The position numbers and the translations under genes were made by a program. From Scylla paramamosain (taxonomy: Eukaryota > Arthropoda > Malacostraca > Decapoda > Portunidae): a stretch of DNA of 64,000 nucleotides. The stretch lies in contig NC_087171.1 of the NCBI RefSeq assembly GCF_035594125.1, positions 17,963,267 to 18,027,266 on the forward strand, read 5' to 3'. The notes below the pieces were generated by a model. It was not told the origin of the DNA. It worked only from the letters and a program-made list of their open reading frames with translations, and ran no database searches. This document shows, in pieces, positions 24,376 to 43,516 of this stretch (its first letter is position 1; each line of letters starts with the position of its first letter).

Positions 24376-27300
24376 AGATAAATTGTAATGTAATTTGTAA
24401 TGAGTGATACACTGCTAAACTAACTGTACAGTAACTTAAGCATAAAGCAATGTACAAATATATGTAACACATGGTGGAGGTGATGGTATGGGGATACCAT
24501 GAAGAGGTGGAGCAGGATGGACTGTGGGGTCAGTGATGATGGTGTGAAGGTGTTGGAAGGGTGTGTTGCTGGTGGCAGTAATGAAGAATGGAATGCAGTG
24601 GTGATGCAATATGGTAAATGGCAGAGGTGACATGTGCTGTGTGGCACCAGTAGAGTTATGATGTGTGCAGTGTTACAGAAAACAGTACCATAGAAATGGA
24701 ACATGCAGTGCATGTCAAATAAATTATATATGTAAGTGATGGGAAAATGTGACAGATGAAAGGAATAGATTAAGAAAATCAACATATCTATATATAGCAC
24801 TACTTACACCTGAGGTGACGCACTCATGGCCAATAGCCGAGTAACATGACACACTCACTTCCTTGTGTTAATCATTATCCCTCAATATTAAGTTTGATCT
24901 GGTGAAAATCTATCATTTGTTAGGTTTTGCAAAGTGATTGTCAAGAGATCAGAGGACCCACAATACTGGGGGATAACGCAAAACATATGAGTTAAAGTGA
25001 TTGAGACGTGTTAAGTGACTTCTGACCATGACTGTCCATCAAGGAAGATATGCTTGAATAACCAAGGAACGTATTACTATGCTCGTGGCACGGATATTGA
25101 TTTTGTGGTTAGTGTTGCTATTTTCATTCTGAGTTTGATCAAATATTTGGACTTGAACACAGTACTATAATTGAGTCATTTTAATTTTTTCAGGTGTATA
25201 ATACCTATTCCTGTCCATCTGAATAAACTGCAGTGGTCATAGATAATTTTCCAAAATATCATCACAGTTATGTTACTTAACTAATACCAGGGAACAAATG
25301 TATTGATTTTTCTTAAACCTTTATGAGATTGCTAATATGCAGGTCCATCACCAGCCCTGTTTAGTCATAAGAAAGCAGGCCTTCCTATGTGAACTAATAA
25401 AATCAGTGTGCGTGGCTGTCTAATACTGCAGTGTTTATTTTCTTTAAGTGGTTGTCAGTATAACTTGCAAGATACAGCTTCTGGCATCATTCTGAGTCAA
25501 ATCTATGTCCATCAGTTATCATTGTTAGTATCACATACTGTTTATCAATGAAAATTTTATAATCATTGTTGATATACAATACAGTATTAGTGTTCGTGTT
25601 TCCCCACATACCAACCATCAGCTGTACCACTTGTGGCTTTAGTGGGTAATGTACATAATATGTGAGCTGCTAAAATATTAAAGATCTTCTTGTAACTGGG
25701 TGGATTTTACTGGCTCTCCCAACTTCTTTCTTGTATGTGTGTGTGTTTAGGTAGATCTGGCATCTGTCCCTAGGAACATCTCCAGATAGCCACAGATATG
25801 CTTCCATTCATAATTCTTATTTCCTAACCTCCTTGCTCTACTCCTCTTGCACCCACCTAATCTACCATACTCATATACATATTTTTCATGATCACACATT
25901 CTACCATTCTTTATAAAGTGATCAAAGCACTTTAGCGTGTTGCCTTTCACCCTTCACTCACTACATATTTAACTCCTTCACTTTATATAACATACCAAAT
26001 TTATAAATATCTCTCATTACTATTTACCATATATTCCTCACATTCTGACAACAAATGTGTTTCACTCTATTATGCCACCTTACTGCTCCTTCTTGTTGAT
26101 TTCTTCAATCCTCCATTTTGGAGTCATGTATAGAATCATTTGGGCTTAAATATCAACTTATATATCAAGCTGCTGTTCCTCTAAAGCTCTGGTAGTCCAT
26201 TTAAAAAAACACACACACACACAATCATTCTCCAAGACTATATAAAAATCCACCTTAGCCTCAGAATTTCAAAAATATTTCATCATACTCTCCTACTCTA
26301 AAAGCAAATTTTGATGTATGCTAAATCTTCCTACTTGTTTCAATTCCATTGTTACATACAAAACACAACATTGCATAACTCATGAAACTTGTACTACTCC
26401 ATTCTACTTTCTCAAGAATACACGACAATTATGACAAACCTGACAACACTGGTTTTACACAAGAGATGATTAAGTCAGTCCTACAGATGACTGACAATGA
26501 CTATGAAGGTTCAAGAGAAGTACTGATTATATATTAGTTTTTACTCCTAAGCAGCATACAAAATTTCACTTGATTGAAACATTGCCAATTTTTCTTTCTT
26601 TCCTGCAAGCATTAATACAATCTTATTATGATGGTGTGACAAAACAAAGTAATGCAAGATGACTTTCAATATAAGGCCTATTAATAATACACACTATATG
26701 GAATGAGTCATTTACATAGGACATTCATATGGTTCTAGGGCAGTATTTCTGTAGATACCACAATGTACTACATGTCCCAAATTATCCTGCTAAACAAATA
26801 AACTAAAAAATAACTGGGTGTGACCTCACATTCCAAGTTGATTCTTACTGCAATGCAATGTGCACCACATTAGTATTTGCATCTTAAATTTTTATTTTGT
26901 TTGAGTGCATTGTATGAAAAATTCATCTGAGACATATCCTTCTTTCTGTACTTCATAATTATGTATCATATTTCTTTGGTGCTGAAAATGTAGTTTCCAC
27001 ATGAAAATAAAAAAGAAACTCGAATGTGGCAGTACTGTACTACTAGAAAGTTAACAGCACAAGAAAATTTTAAACAATCAACATTTTGGGACATACAGTA
27101 CTTAAGTTTGCACATAAGATTTATCCTGAACTGTAATACACTTAACACATTATATATCAGAATTAAGTGCTTAAGTTGATAGTTATGTTACCCACAAAAA
27201 TACAGCTATACATGTCAATGTGATGCTGAAATGTTCTCTGGCCCTGTGCTGCAGTGGCTCATCTTTATTTTCCATGTGACATATAAGTGAAACTCCTAAT

Positions 27301-27672
27301 ATTTAAAAGCTTTGCAGTATAGATTAAGCAGACAAAAGGCACTGTAGATACAGGGCCAAAAAACATGATGTTTCTTCAATATCACCCCAATATAAAGAAA
27401 TTAATAGGAAGGGGACAAATGAAGATAGGCATTGATACTGTAAAAATCACGCAAAATTCATGCTGATGGAATTCCTCGCCTATCTGAAAAGGCAGCCAAT
27501 TCCACATAACGAAACCTTCCCTAAAAGAAGACTAGAACAAACATAAGAAAATAATTTGTTGTGGCCCAAAACAAAGAAAAAAAAAATCACTTGTTTTCAT
27601 TTTCGAAAAGGCTTTTGTCTCTGGTCAACATCAATAGATGCATTGCATTCCATGAAGCTACCAAAGTCTGCC
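24376..27672. other. AT-rich intergenic stretch between BMP9/10 and ben
   Basis: Genes converge here. Apart from a possible LINE tail at 25.75-25.95 kb and a short CA run near 26208-26223 I see nothing. Part may be a long ben 3' UTR. Confidence 0.5.
25747..25950 (-). mobile_element. Possible LINE C-terminal remnant
   Basis: The minus strand encodes GNTLKCFDHFIKNGRMCDHE and later basic residues, resembling the LKxFGHxxRM tail of LINE polyproteins. It is short and diverged. Confidence 0.35.
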
Positions 27673-27678
27673 TTTATT
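27673..27678 (-). other. Polyadenylation signal candidate of ben
   Basis: TTTATT on the plus strand is AATAAA on the ben strand, about 230 nt past the TAG stop. A longer 3' UTR cannot be excluded. Confidence 0.4.
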
Positions 27679-27907
27679 TCTATCAATTGGACTTAGCCTA
27701 GAGCAGGTGACAGCCTTTGGACAGTATTTATCAAGGACTACAAGTCACCAACAGCTCTTGCTGGCAGAGGATGCCAATCCCATGGATTTTATGGCTCATG
27801 CCAAGTTGGTTCAGTGTTACAGTAGCTATGCACTCCTTCGTCAATAATATACTCCTCATCCTGAGAAATCATATTTTTATACAAAGAAAATTATGTAAAG
27901 GCAAGCA

Positions 27908-34901
<6,994 letters not shown>

Positions 34902-35448
34902 TTTAGTGATATATTCCCCGCACACACCGCGGCGCCAAGACCACAGGTTCAGGTGTGTTCCAGTAATGTCTGGCTCTCGCCCTCCTCCGGGATTTTCCAC
35001 TTACACTTATTGCAACCTATAAGGTTAGAATTATACTGCTACATGTAAAATTTCTAGGCTTAAAATTTTTTTCTTTAAATGCCAATCGCGTACTTATTGT
35101 TTTTAAGAGATTTTGATGTTTGCATTACTGTTCTTCTTACCCAGAAGAAATTGCGGGAGATTTAAAATTTAAACACTTCAAGGAATGTTTCTGTGAATCT
35201 TATTTTGTTTTCATTCAGGCATTGTTGAATGTATCCTAAGTAATAATTGTTTCATAGGTACCTCAGATGCTTAGAAGCATTCGCTAAACGATTTTGTTTC
35301 GTCTGATGATTGAATTCCAGTCCCGTATAAAAGTGACAAAAGTCCCCATGCATCTTCGCTCGCATGTCGGATATGATTTTTTTTTTTTTTTTACCATGAA
35401 TGGAAAACTGTTTTCAATCCAATAAGATAGATATAAATATACGATGAA

Positions 35449-35623
<175 letters not shown>

Positions 35624-36839
35624 CGGATTAGAATGAAGCCGTCTTTGTTATAAATACGTGGCTATCTCAGATAGCCTATCTCCAGGTGCGTACTCACTAG
35701 CTATTTGGTCCACTATTATGTAAATTTTTGTACATACCCTAACACAAAAGCAGGCCTATTGTGCAAAAAAAAAAAAAAAAAAAAAAAAGTTTTCATTACA
35801 AGTGTTATTTCATAACAGCAATAAATCAATCAACGACGAGAAGCTAAATCTACCTCAGAGATCGAACTAGAAATTCTGATCCACTCTCCTACAAACGATA
35901 AAGATTTTGTGTGGTAATTTCATCTGCTGGGCAAGAAAGTTTGCCTAGCTTCAGCTTTTATATTTAAGTAATTCATGCCAGAACTAAAACTAGGGATATG
36001 GTATTTGAAAACTTATGTATAAAACATTGAGTTAGTAAAGTAAACCATCCGAGCATTGTCTTAAATCACTTGAATGAAAATATGTTTGTCACTGATTTCA
36101 AAATTTCATATAAGGGATGTTTCTCTGTAATCTAAAACTTGAGAACTTTGTAAATGTAAAAGTGCGGGATGGCGTGAATAGCTCTGAATGCACAAAGTTA
36201 TTCAACAAAAGGAGCCTTAAGAAGTAATTTGAGATGAAACATTGAAAGATGTGGAAAAAAATGCTACGTTATAGTAAGGCTGGAATAAATGAAGGCTCCA
36301 ATATTGTCGCAAAAGCCAGTTCATCTATGGAATATGAAAAAAAAAGTCAACTAACAAATACATCAATAAATAAACAAACAATCTAATGAATAAATAACAT
36401 ATGGAAGATGCATATGAAAACTGACAGATGCAGCATATTCGTGCACCAACATTTGCAATGAAAAAGATTAACAAATTCAGACAAGAACTGCATTGGGATG
36501 CGATAAAGTGGAATGCCGAAAGTGACCGAGAAGAGAACATGTTTTTATTGACTTTAACCATATGCTTGCTACCCTGTACGAATGTAACGTACTGTACAAC
36601 GGGATCCCTGTGACTGCATGGCGATCCTCTTCCAAGGATGTGATTGCCAGAAACTATAAATGGTGTGAGTCTTATAGTAGTGTGCCAAATGTGTGACGTG
36701 GGGAGAGGATAAAACAGTACAGCATTATAATAATGTTAAAATGTGAGAAGTATGACAGAATCAGAACAGAAAAAATGTAAGTAATTCTATCTTCACTGAG
36801 GAGTAATGAGAATGAGATTGCGATGAAATCAGGGAGGGA

Positions 36840-37300
36840 ATGGATGTGAGGTCGTGTTCGGAGACAATTAGGGAACGTGCTGTATCATCCTTGTAAGCAA
36901 ATGAGATGATTGTGACAGTGAAGTACACTGAGAGAATGTGTCAGCATGGCGGCTGTGTAGAACGTATATGTTGAGAAAGGTATAGAAGTGTTACAGAACC
37001 ATTTACGAGAGTCATGAAAGGGAGAAATACAATTATAGATGTAAAGAGAGGTTTAAGGACCTAAATTTTCCTACCAGCACTGACAAATGGATCAGAGTCC
37101 TGGAGGTACAATAGAACGCAACAATTAAGAATGCGTGGAAGAGAATTATCTGAAAGGGGCGTGTGAAATGACACGGTGTTTATGAGAAATGTGGAATATT
37201 CAAGTGGTATAAATTGTAGTGGTGGAATGAATGAAAAGGAACCTACCTATATAACAGCCCCATAGTGAAAGGAGGAAAAATGGACGAAAAATAAAGTATG
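36840..37300 (+). mobile_element. Decayed LINE RT C-terminal fragment
   Basis: Plus-strand frames read MKGRNTIIDVKRGLRT, then after a stop LTNGSESWRYNRTQQLRMRG and NDTVFMRNVEYSSG. This matches the L-YGSETW-WN-QQSR-RA block seen at the C-terminus of many LINE polyproteins. Stops interrupt it. Confidence 0.5.
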
Positions 37301-39883
37301 TGAGCCAAAGTGGAGGTGCTGATAGGAGAGAAAGGCCGCTTGGTCAATGAATTAATCACTCTCTCTCTTATCAACCAAAATTTATGTATTGCTCTTTTCG
37401 TTTCTTCAGCAAACTTCCTCACTATTTTCCAGTAATGTCTTCTCTGTGTGGCTGTTGCATTTTTAAAATGTTCTTATCTTTTTCTTTCATCCTTATGGAC
37501 ATTATGGGCACCATAACAAAAAGTGTTTCAGACATTCGTATTGCGACCCATACATATAACTTTTTTTTTTTTTGCGTCATTAGAAAATATACTTGTCATT
37601 TAACCTTACGTGCAGTTCACATAAGCAATATTCCCCCTTGTTCAGGCATCTTGTGTCCCCGTGTTCCCGGAAATTGGTTTTACTACTTTGTAGTGCACAC
37701 CCAGTTTTAACGAGTGATGTTTCCTCTTGCTCCTGGCAACTTGGGCTTCCGCAACACAGTGAAAGCATCTTTTCGGCAACAGGTTCCGTGTTCCCGTGCT
37801 ACCACTAGGATAGTGATCTTCCTTCGTGTTCTATGGAATCCTTTGAGCCTTCTCAAGCTAAATTATGTCAAGAAATAGTGTTTGGCGAGATATCGAGATG
37901 TAAGCCATGTTATATGCATTTTTGCTTGGGAAAGCGGAGATCCACAGAAGCCTTTGGGAGGCATGCAGGAAGCAAAGTTCAGACAAGCAGTTTGCATGAA
38001 AATACCAGATAGCAAGTGATATAACATTGTAGCGATGAGAGAGGGTGAAGACAGTCAGTTAGAGAAGAGTTGATAAGACAAAATGCTTTTGATTTCACCG
38101 TGTTTAGTAGAGCGGTATGTGTGGAACCACCCCGTACATGTGAAACGTACTCCATTCATGGACGAATAAGGAACCTGAACAGAGTTAGCAGCTGGGAGGA
38201 TGAGAAAAACTGGCGGAGACAACTCAGAACACCTAAATTCATAGAAGCTGTTTTAGCTAGAGATGAGAAGTGAAGTTTTCAGTTTAGATTATTAGAAAAG
38301 GATAGATAGAGGATGTTCAGTATAGAAGATAAGGACAGTTTAGTGTCACTGAAGGAGAGGGGATAGTTACCTGGAAGGTTATGTCGAGTTAATAAGTGGA
38401 GGGATAGAGTTTTTGAAGCACTGAACAACACTAAGTTTGCTCTGCTCCAACCAGAAACTTTAGAGAGATCATAAGTCAGGTGTTCTATGGCTTTCCAGCG
38501 TGAACTGTCTCATGTGTCTCATGAAGGATTGGACGTCTAAGAAAAGATACGGAATTATTAAAGTTGAATACTGTTATCTACACACCATTAATTCCTATGA
38601 ACAAAATAATATCTGGCATAACCAGTGTCTCTTTTAGGTATGGAACATATCTCTATTATCAGATTAATACTTTCAGATTGAAAATAAATGAATAAATAAA
38701 TAAATAAATAAATAAAATAAGCCAGACCCGGAAAAAATACAGAAATTTTTGCAAACGAAAATTTCCTTCAAAACTGCTGAATTTTAAACAATGAAAACCA
38801 CAATGTATGGATGTGAATGCAAGGAATTAAAGCAAAATGTGCTAGATATATATGTGTGTGACATGGAAAAGTATCAAATGGTGTAGCATGTGATGCTGGA
38901 GTATGTGAAATATGCCAGAGACAGGGATGATGCAAGTCTTACTAAGGAAACTGACCCATATCAGAGTGGAGGAAACAATAAGGGAATGGATGGCGTTGCT
39001 GCTGGGATTATAGAGAGACAAATGAATAAACAATTGAGTTAGTGAGCAGTTCCTGGAGAAAATGTGGCGTACTAGATGTAAGAAATAATGGTGTGATAGA
39101 TGCTGCTTTGCTTTCTGTTTTGCCATTTTCCTTTTTCCTACAGGAGTTGTCGCTAAAAGATTGGCTAAGGAATAATCCCGAGTCACCTGTACATTAAGAC
39201 CAAGATCAAACTCCATGAGATAAGATCAAGATCGAGCATGTGGAGCGCAAACTCGCCACGCCACGCTGCCGGAGAACACGAGATCTGTGACGGTGGGAAA
39301 GTTCAGTGATCAAAATAGCCACATTCCTGCTTATTTGAAGTTCATTTGGTACTCTTCTGCCTTCTTGAAGATCCCTGAACAATGGTAGGTATAAGGTAAG
39401 GCAGCCAAAAGACCAGTGGAACGTAAATATTGAATAGTGTGGTTGGCTGCCCCGTGGCATCAGTGATTGGGTAGGGATGGTTGTGAGGGAGATTTTCTTT
39501 TCTTATATTACCATTTTTAACATTATATGATTATATCAGTGTACAAGTTTTATAAGATGAGGCTCTATAGGCAACATTCAGTCTGTTCAGTAGAGGGTGG
39601 TTATGTACTGGGGTGGGGCAGGATCAGGTGTGCGTAGTGGTATTTGCCATTGCTTTGTGTATATGTTATTAATAGTGATAAGTATTCCCAAGGCTTGTAG
39701 CATGCATTATTTCAGACAATGTTGGCAAGTAGGCTACTTGAGTGCAGTGGTGCAACTTTGCCCCAGTGACGACACTATGGTTTGCAGTTAACCTTATTGT
39801 AACATTTATTTTTCTCTACTATCTGATTTGCACGTGTTCGTTTTAAAGTATTTCCAGAGTACATTTAATTTAAATTAGTTAAT
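37301..39883. other. Intergenic stretch between ben and SNU13
   Basis: A short AAAT tract lies near 38691-38720. A 67-codon ORF at 38070-38273 has no recognised similarity. CpG-richer sequence at 39235-39290 could be the SNU13 promoter. Confidence 0.4.
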
Positions 39884-40211
39884 GTTAAAATTCTTACCCT
39901 AATGTCCTGGCAAGAGAGAGAGAAGTTCCGGCTGCTACCATTCATGCTGTCCTGGCCTTCCTGTTAAAATTCTCACCCTAATGCCCTGGCAAGAGAGAGA
40001 AAGAAAGAAGTTCCACCTGCTACCATTCATGCTGTGCTGGCCTGCCTGTTAAAATTCTGACCCTAATGTCCTGCTAAGAGAGAGAGAAAAAAGTTCCAGA
40101 TGCTACCATTCATGCTGCCCTGGCCTGCCTGTTAAAATTCTCTCCCTAATGTCCTGGCAAGAGAGAGAAAGAAGTTCCATCTGCTGCCATTTATGCTGTG
40201 CTAGCCTGCCT
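39884..40211. repeat. Four-copy tandem repeat, 79-85-bp unit
   Basis: Units start at 39884, 39963, 40048 and 40131, each with GTTAAAATTCT. They continue CCCTAATGTCCTGGCAAGAG, a variable GA run, AAGTTCC, TGCTACCATTCATGCTG and GCCTGCCT. Length differences come mostly from the GA run. Confidence 0.92.
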
Positions 40212-40222
40212 GTTGGCTTCTC

Positions 40223-40275
40223 CGTGCTAGGAGGCCGTAAATGGGCAAATGAAACACTTACGACCTCCTAGCACG
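40223..40275. repeat. Inverted repeat next to the 80-bp array
   Basis: Arms CGTGCTAGGAGGCCGTAA (40223-40240) and 40258-40275 pair at 17 of 18 positions with a 17-nt loop. Confidence 0.85.
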
Positions 40276-40685
40276 TTTTGGCTGAAGGCTCATATAACTG
40301 CTGCTACAATTACTACGAATTGCACATAACTTACCTCATGGTAGTCACATAAAATATACCTTTAATTAGTTATTCACTAATCTATTGTTGCTGCTGCTTC
40401 CTGTTCAAGTTGTTCTTTTAAGTGACATTTCTTTAGTTGCATTTTATTAATAGTTTCTTTATGGTGAGACGTGGGTCTAGGGCAGAGTGAGTTAGTACTT
40501 TGAAGAGTTATAGGTAATGCCCAAGTGATATAGTTTCTAGATGTTATAGTGGTGATGGGTGCTGACGTGCCTGTAGTGAAACAAACTAGTTCATAATATG
40601 GTACAAAGCTTTCCCCTTTGTGTAAATGAGACTGTTGGAAAGACCTTAAAGGGTATGACAATAAGATTTATGGAATAATACCTGC

Positions 40686-42173
40686 ATGGTAAGAATTTTA
40701 GAATTATGTGTTTGGAGGAGTGAGGCATGGAAGTCTTCCATGGCAAGATAACAGTAAATTTTAATTAAGCTGCATCACACTAATTTCAAGATTAAACTAT
40801 TTTTCCGATACATTTTGAGGTTTCTTATTACTTAGATAAGTGTAGATTTTCTTTTTTGCACAGATGATACAATATGCAGTAGAAGGCTTAGTGATAGAAA
40901 GGGAAGTGCATGGTAACCACCTGAAAAGACAGTTAAAAATTCTAAAGAATGTATCAGAAGAAAATTAAGCAAGGAGGCAGATAGTATATAGATCTTATTT
41001 ATCTTAATTTTTTTCTTTGACTTTACTTTATTTCTAGGGTGAAGGTGAAGTGAATCCCAAGGCATTCCCTCTGGCAGATGCAACCTTGACCCAAAAGCTT
41101 CTCAACCTGGTGCAGCAGGCATCAAACTACCAACAGATTAAGAAAGGTGCAAATGAAGCCACTAAGGTGAGGTTGTGATCTACTTCCATGCTTGTTGAAC
41201 CATTCATAGTATGTGATATGAGTAATCTTGGAAGTTTGTGAATACATGCATTTGGGAACAACCCTCTAACCTCATGGCTAAAAATGGCATCATCAGTAGA
41301 GTAGCCTGAGCTTGCAGCCAGTGCACCACATATTTTTTTTTGAGGCTGTCTTACTTTCTGGTTTTGTATTATAATCCATGGATCAAGTGTTATCTCTGGA
41401 AAGAAAATGCTGTTCTACTATCCATACTGGAAAAATAATAACAAGACATTTTGAAGGTTTAAAGTAAAAAATTTGATACATTAATATTTTTCCCCTCAGG
41501 AAGATGAAAATAACATTTGTGATAAAAAAAATGTGAAGCAGTTTTCTCAGAGCCCCAATTTCTGCTCAGCAGAATGCTGGTCACTACCAACAAATGTTTG
41601 GCCATCTTATGACCAGTGAAGCCATTCACTAATTTGTGTAATTCCCTGTAGCAGTTACCAAAAGCCAAAAAGCTGAAATTATTTCAGATTATTTGTAAGT
41701 GTATTCCAAGCTTTTGGTGAAACTTGATAGGGAAGTGCTATCTGTCATCACAAGCCTATAACCATCCATACCTGCCCCCTAGCAGTGATCATCTCACCTC
41801 TTGGCTACATAATTTATTTAAGGCTTATTAGTTTCATTTACCATCATTAATTGTCATAGTAAAGTGATAGAAAAAGATCAGAAACCTCAGATGTACAGAA
41901 TACACACTTCTTCCACAGGCTCTGAACAGGGGCATGGCAGAGATGATCATCATGGCAGCAGACACTGAACCCCTGGAGATCTTGCTTCATCTGCCACTAC
42001 TGTGTGAGGACAAGAATGTGCCATACGTGTTTGTCCGTTCCCGCACAGCACTTGGACGTGCATGTGGAGTGTCACGTGCTGTAATGGCCTGTGCAATCCT
42101 GAGCAATGAAGGATCTCAGCTTAAGCCCCAAATCACTCTTATGCACCAGGAAATTGAAAAGTTGTTGGTTTAA
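40686..42173 (+). CDS. SNU13: SNU13 / NHP2L1 (15.5K) RNA-binding protein
   Basis: L7Ae-family protein that binds kink-turns in U4 snRNA and box C/D snoRNAs. The secure coding exons are 41038-41166 (43 codons, beginning [17 protein letters not shown]) and 41919-42173 (84 residues plus TAA). They carry [34 protein letters not shown] (18-residue core visible) and GRACGVSR, the family's RNA-binding core. The 41038 exon can only be read in phase 0, because the other two phases hit stops. It therefore needs an upstream exon ending on a complete codon. An ATG followed directly by gtaaga at 40686-40688 supplies exactly one Met, giving 128 residues, the same length as the human protein. A second ATG|gtaggt at 39382-39384 would give the same protein. 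Identity is near certain; the start exon is a choice between candidates. Confidence 0.93.
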
Positions 42174-42344
42174 GAATGTATGTAGTGTGCATGTGTGTGT
42201 GTGTCTTCATTTATTCATTCATTCACGTGTTCATTTGTGTGTATGTTGTGTGTGTGTGTGTGTGTGTGTGTATTCAGTGTGAAAAAATTGTAGACCTGTA
42301 TTTTGTGCATTCCACTCTTATTGAATGCAAATTTTTCACATGAA

Positions 42345-42350
42345 AATAAA
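42345..42350 (+). other. Polyadenylation signal candidate of SNU13
   Basis: AATAAA about 170 nt after the stop, beyond a short TG tract, followed by a GT-containing stretch. Confidence 0.55.
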
Positions 42351-43017
42351 GTGTGCAAGTCAGGTTTTTTTCTCTCATTACCTTTAAATGACACACACAG
42401 AGAGAGAGAGAGAGAGAAACTTGTTCAATCTCTGTAAAAAGTTTGTTAGTTTCTTTAATTCTAAATCTTAATTGATTAGAGTGGCAGTCCACTTATGTAT
42501 AGATCACTACACCATTTCCTCCCCTTATTAACATAACATGCAGAAGAATTTAGGACTACTGGTGTCATAGGTTCTGAAATGTCATTCCTTTGGTGGAAAA
42601 GATCAATACTATGAGACTAATCACTTGATTCTTCTTTGTGTGATTTTCAAGAAAATTTACCTCTACTGTAGGTTACCTGTCTATCTGAGGTTTATATTAT
42701 TAATTACAATCTATCTATATACAGTTGATAATGGCATAGGATATTGAAAAGAAAATATATCTCAAGATTATCTATCCATGTTAAAGATGTATTATTGATG
42801 ATGGTTATACAGAAAATTGATAAGTATTACATTGTAATTTTGTAGTTGAAAATGTAACTTACCCCGAAATAAGAATGCTATGTACATCATTTTTGTTGCG
42901 TGTTTTATAATCAACGAGTTGTTATGGCCGTGATATGTGATCGTGGTATGGTACAGAAGTGGGGATATGTGCGAATGGAGCTTCATCAATTTTGATTTTC
43001 TTTACATTATTATTGTT

Positions 43018-43018
<1 letters not shown>

Positions 43019-43110
<92 letters not shown>

Positions 43111-43115
43111 ATATT
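43019..43115. repeat. (TA)n tract at the LINE 5' end
   Basis: Almost pure TA with two TT steps near the right end. Confidence 0.95.
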
Positions 43116-43366
43116 ATCCCAGGAGGAGGCAGTAGACACCTGCCGAAACGATAATTACTCCCAGTGAGGTCTAAAGCACTGTTCAGGGGTTGCTGTGAAC
43201 TTATCATTAAACCCAGCTGTGACCTCACTGAACGTTTCCCTTTGTGTCTCACAACACAAGGGGGTAGTCACAGCCTGCCCTCTAAAGACAACTCTCTTCC
43301 TCTACACAAAACTACAAGCACCTAATAACACACACACACCCTTCACTCAAAAATTTTAAAATCATC

Positions 43367-43516
43367 ATGGCGACTCCTACACCAGCCTCGGAGTCCCCAT
43401 CTGGGGAGGCGACCATAAATGTCCCCAGGTCGGACTGCCTTTTTGTCGACGACCCTAAGTGTCTTGACACCCCCCTCAACTTTTCTTCATTAACTTCTGC
43501 AACATTCGCGGTCTAA
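43367..43516 (+). pseudogene. Short ORF at the 5' end of the LINE, 49 codons
   Basis: Opens with ATG and runs MATPTPASESPSGEATINVP onward to a TAA. The endonuclease frame begins within its 3' end in a different frame (NFCNIRGLISN). It may be the remnant of a longer ORF1 or of the fused N-terminus of the polyprotein. No zinc-knuckle is visible. Confidence 0.45.

Noticed and set aside
38842..39216. 124-codon minus-strand ORF
   Set aside because: Low-complexity hydrophobic translation with no similarity; the same DNA looks like decayed repeat sequence.
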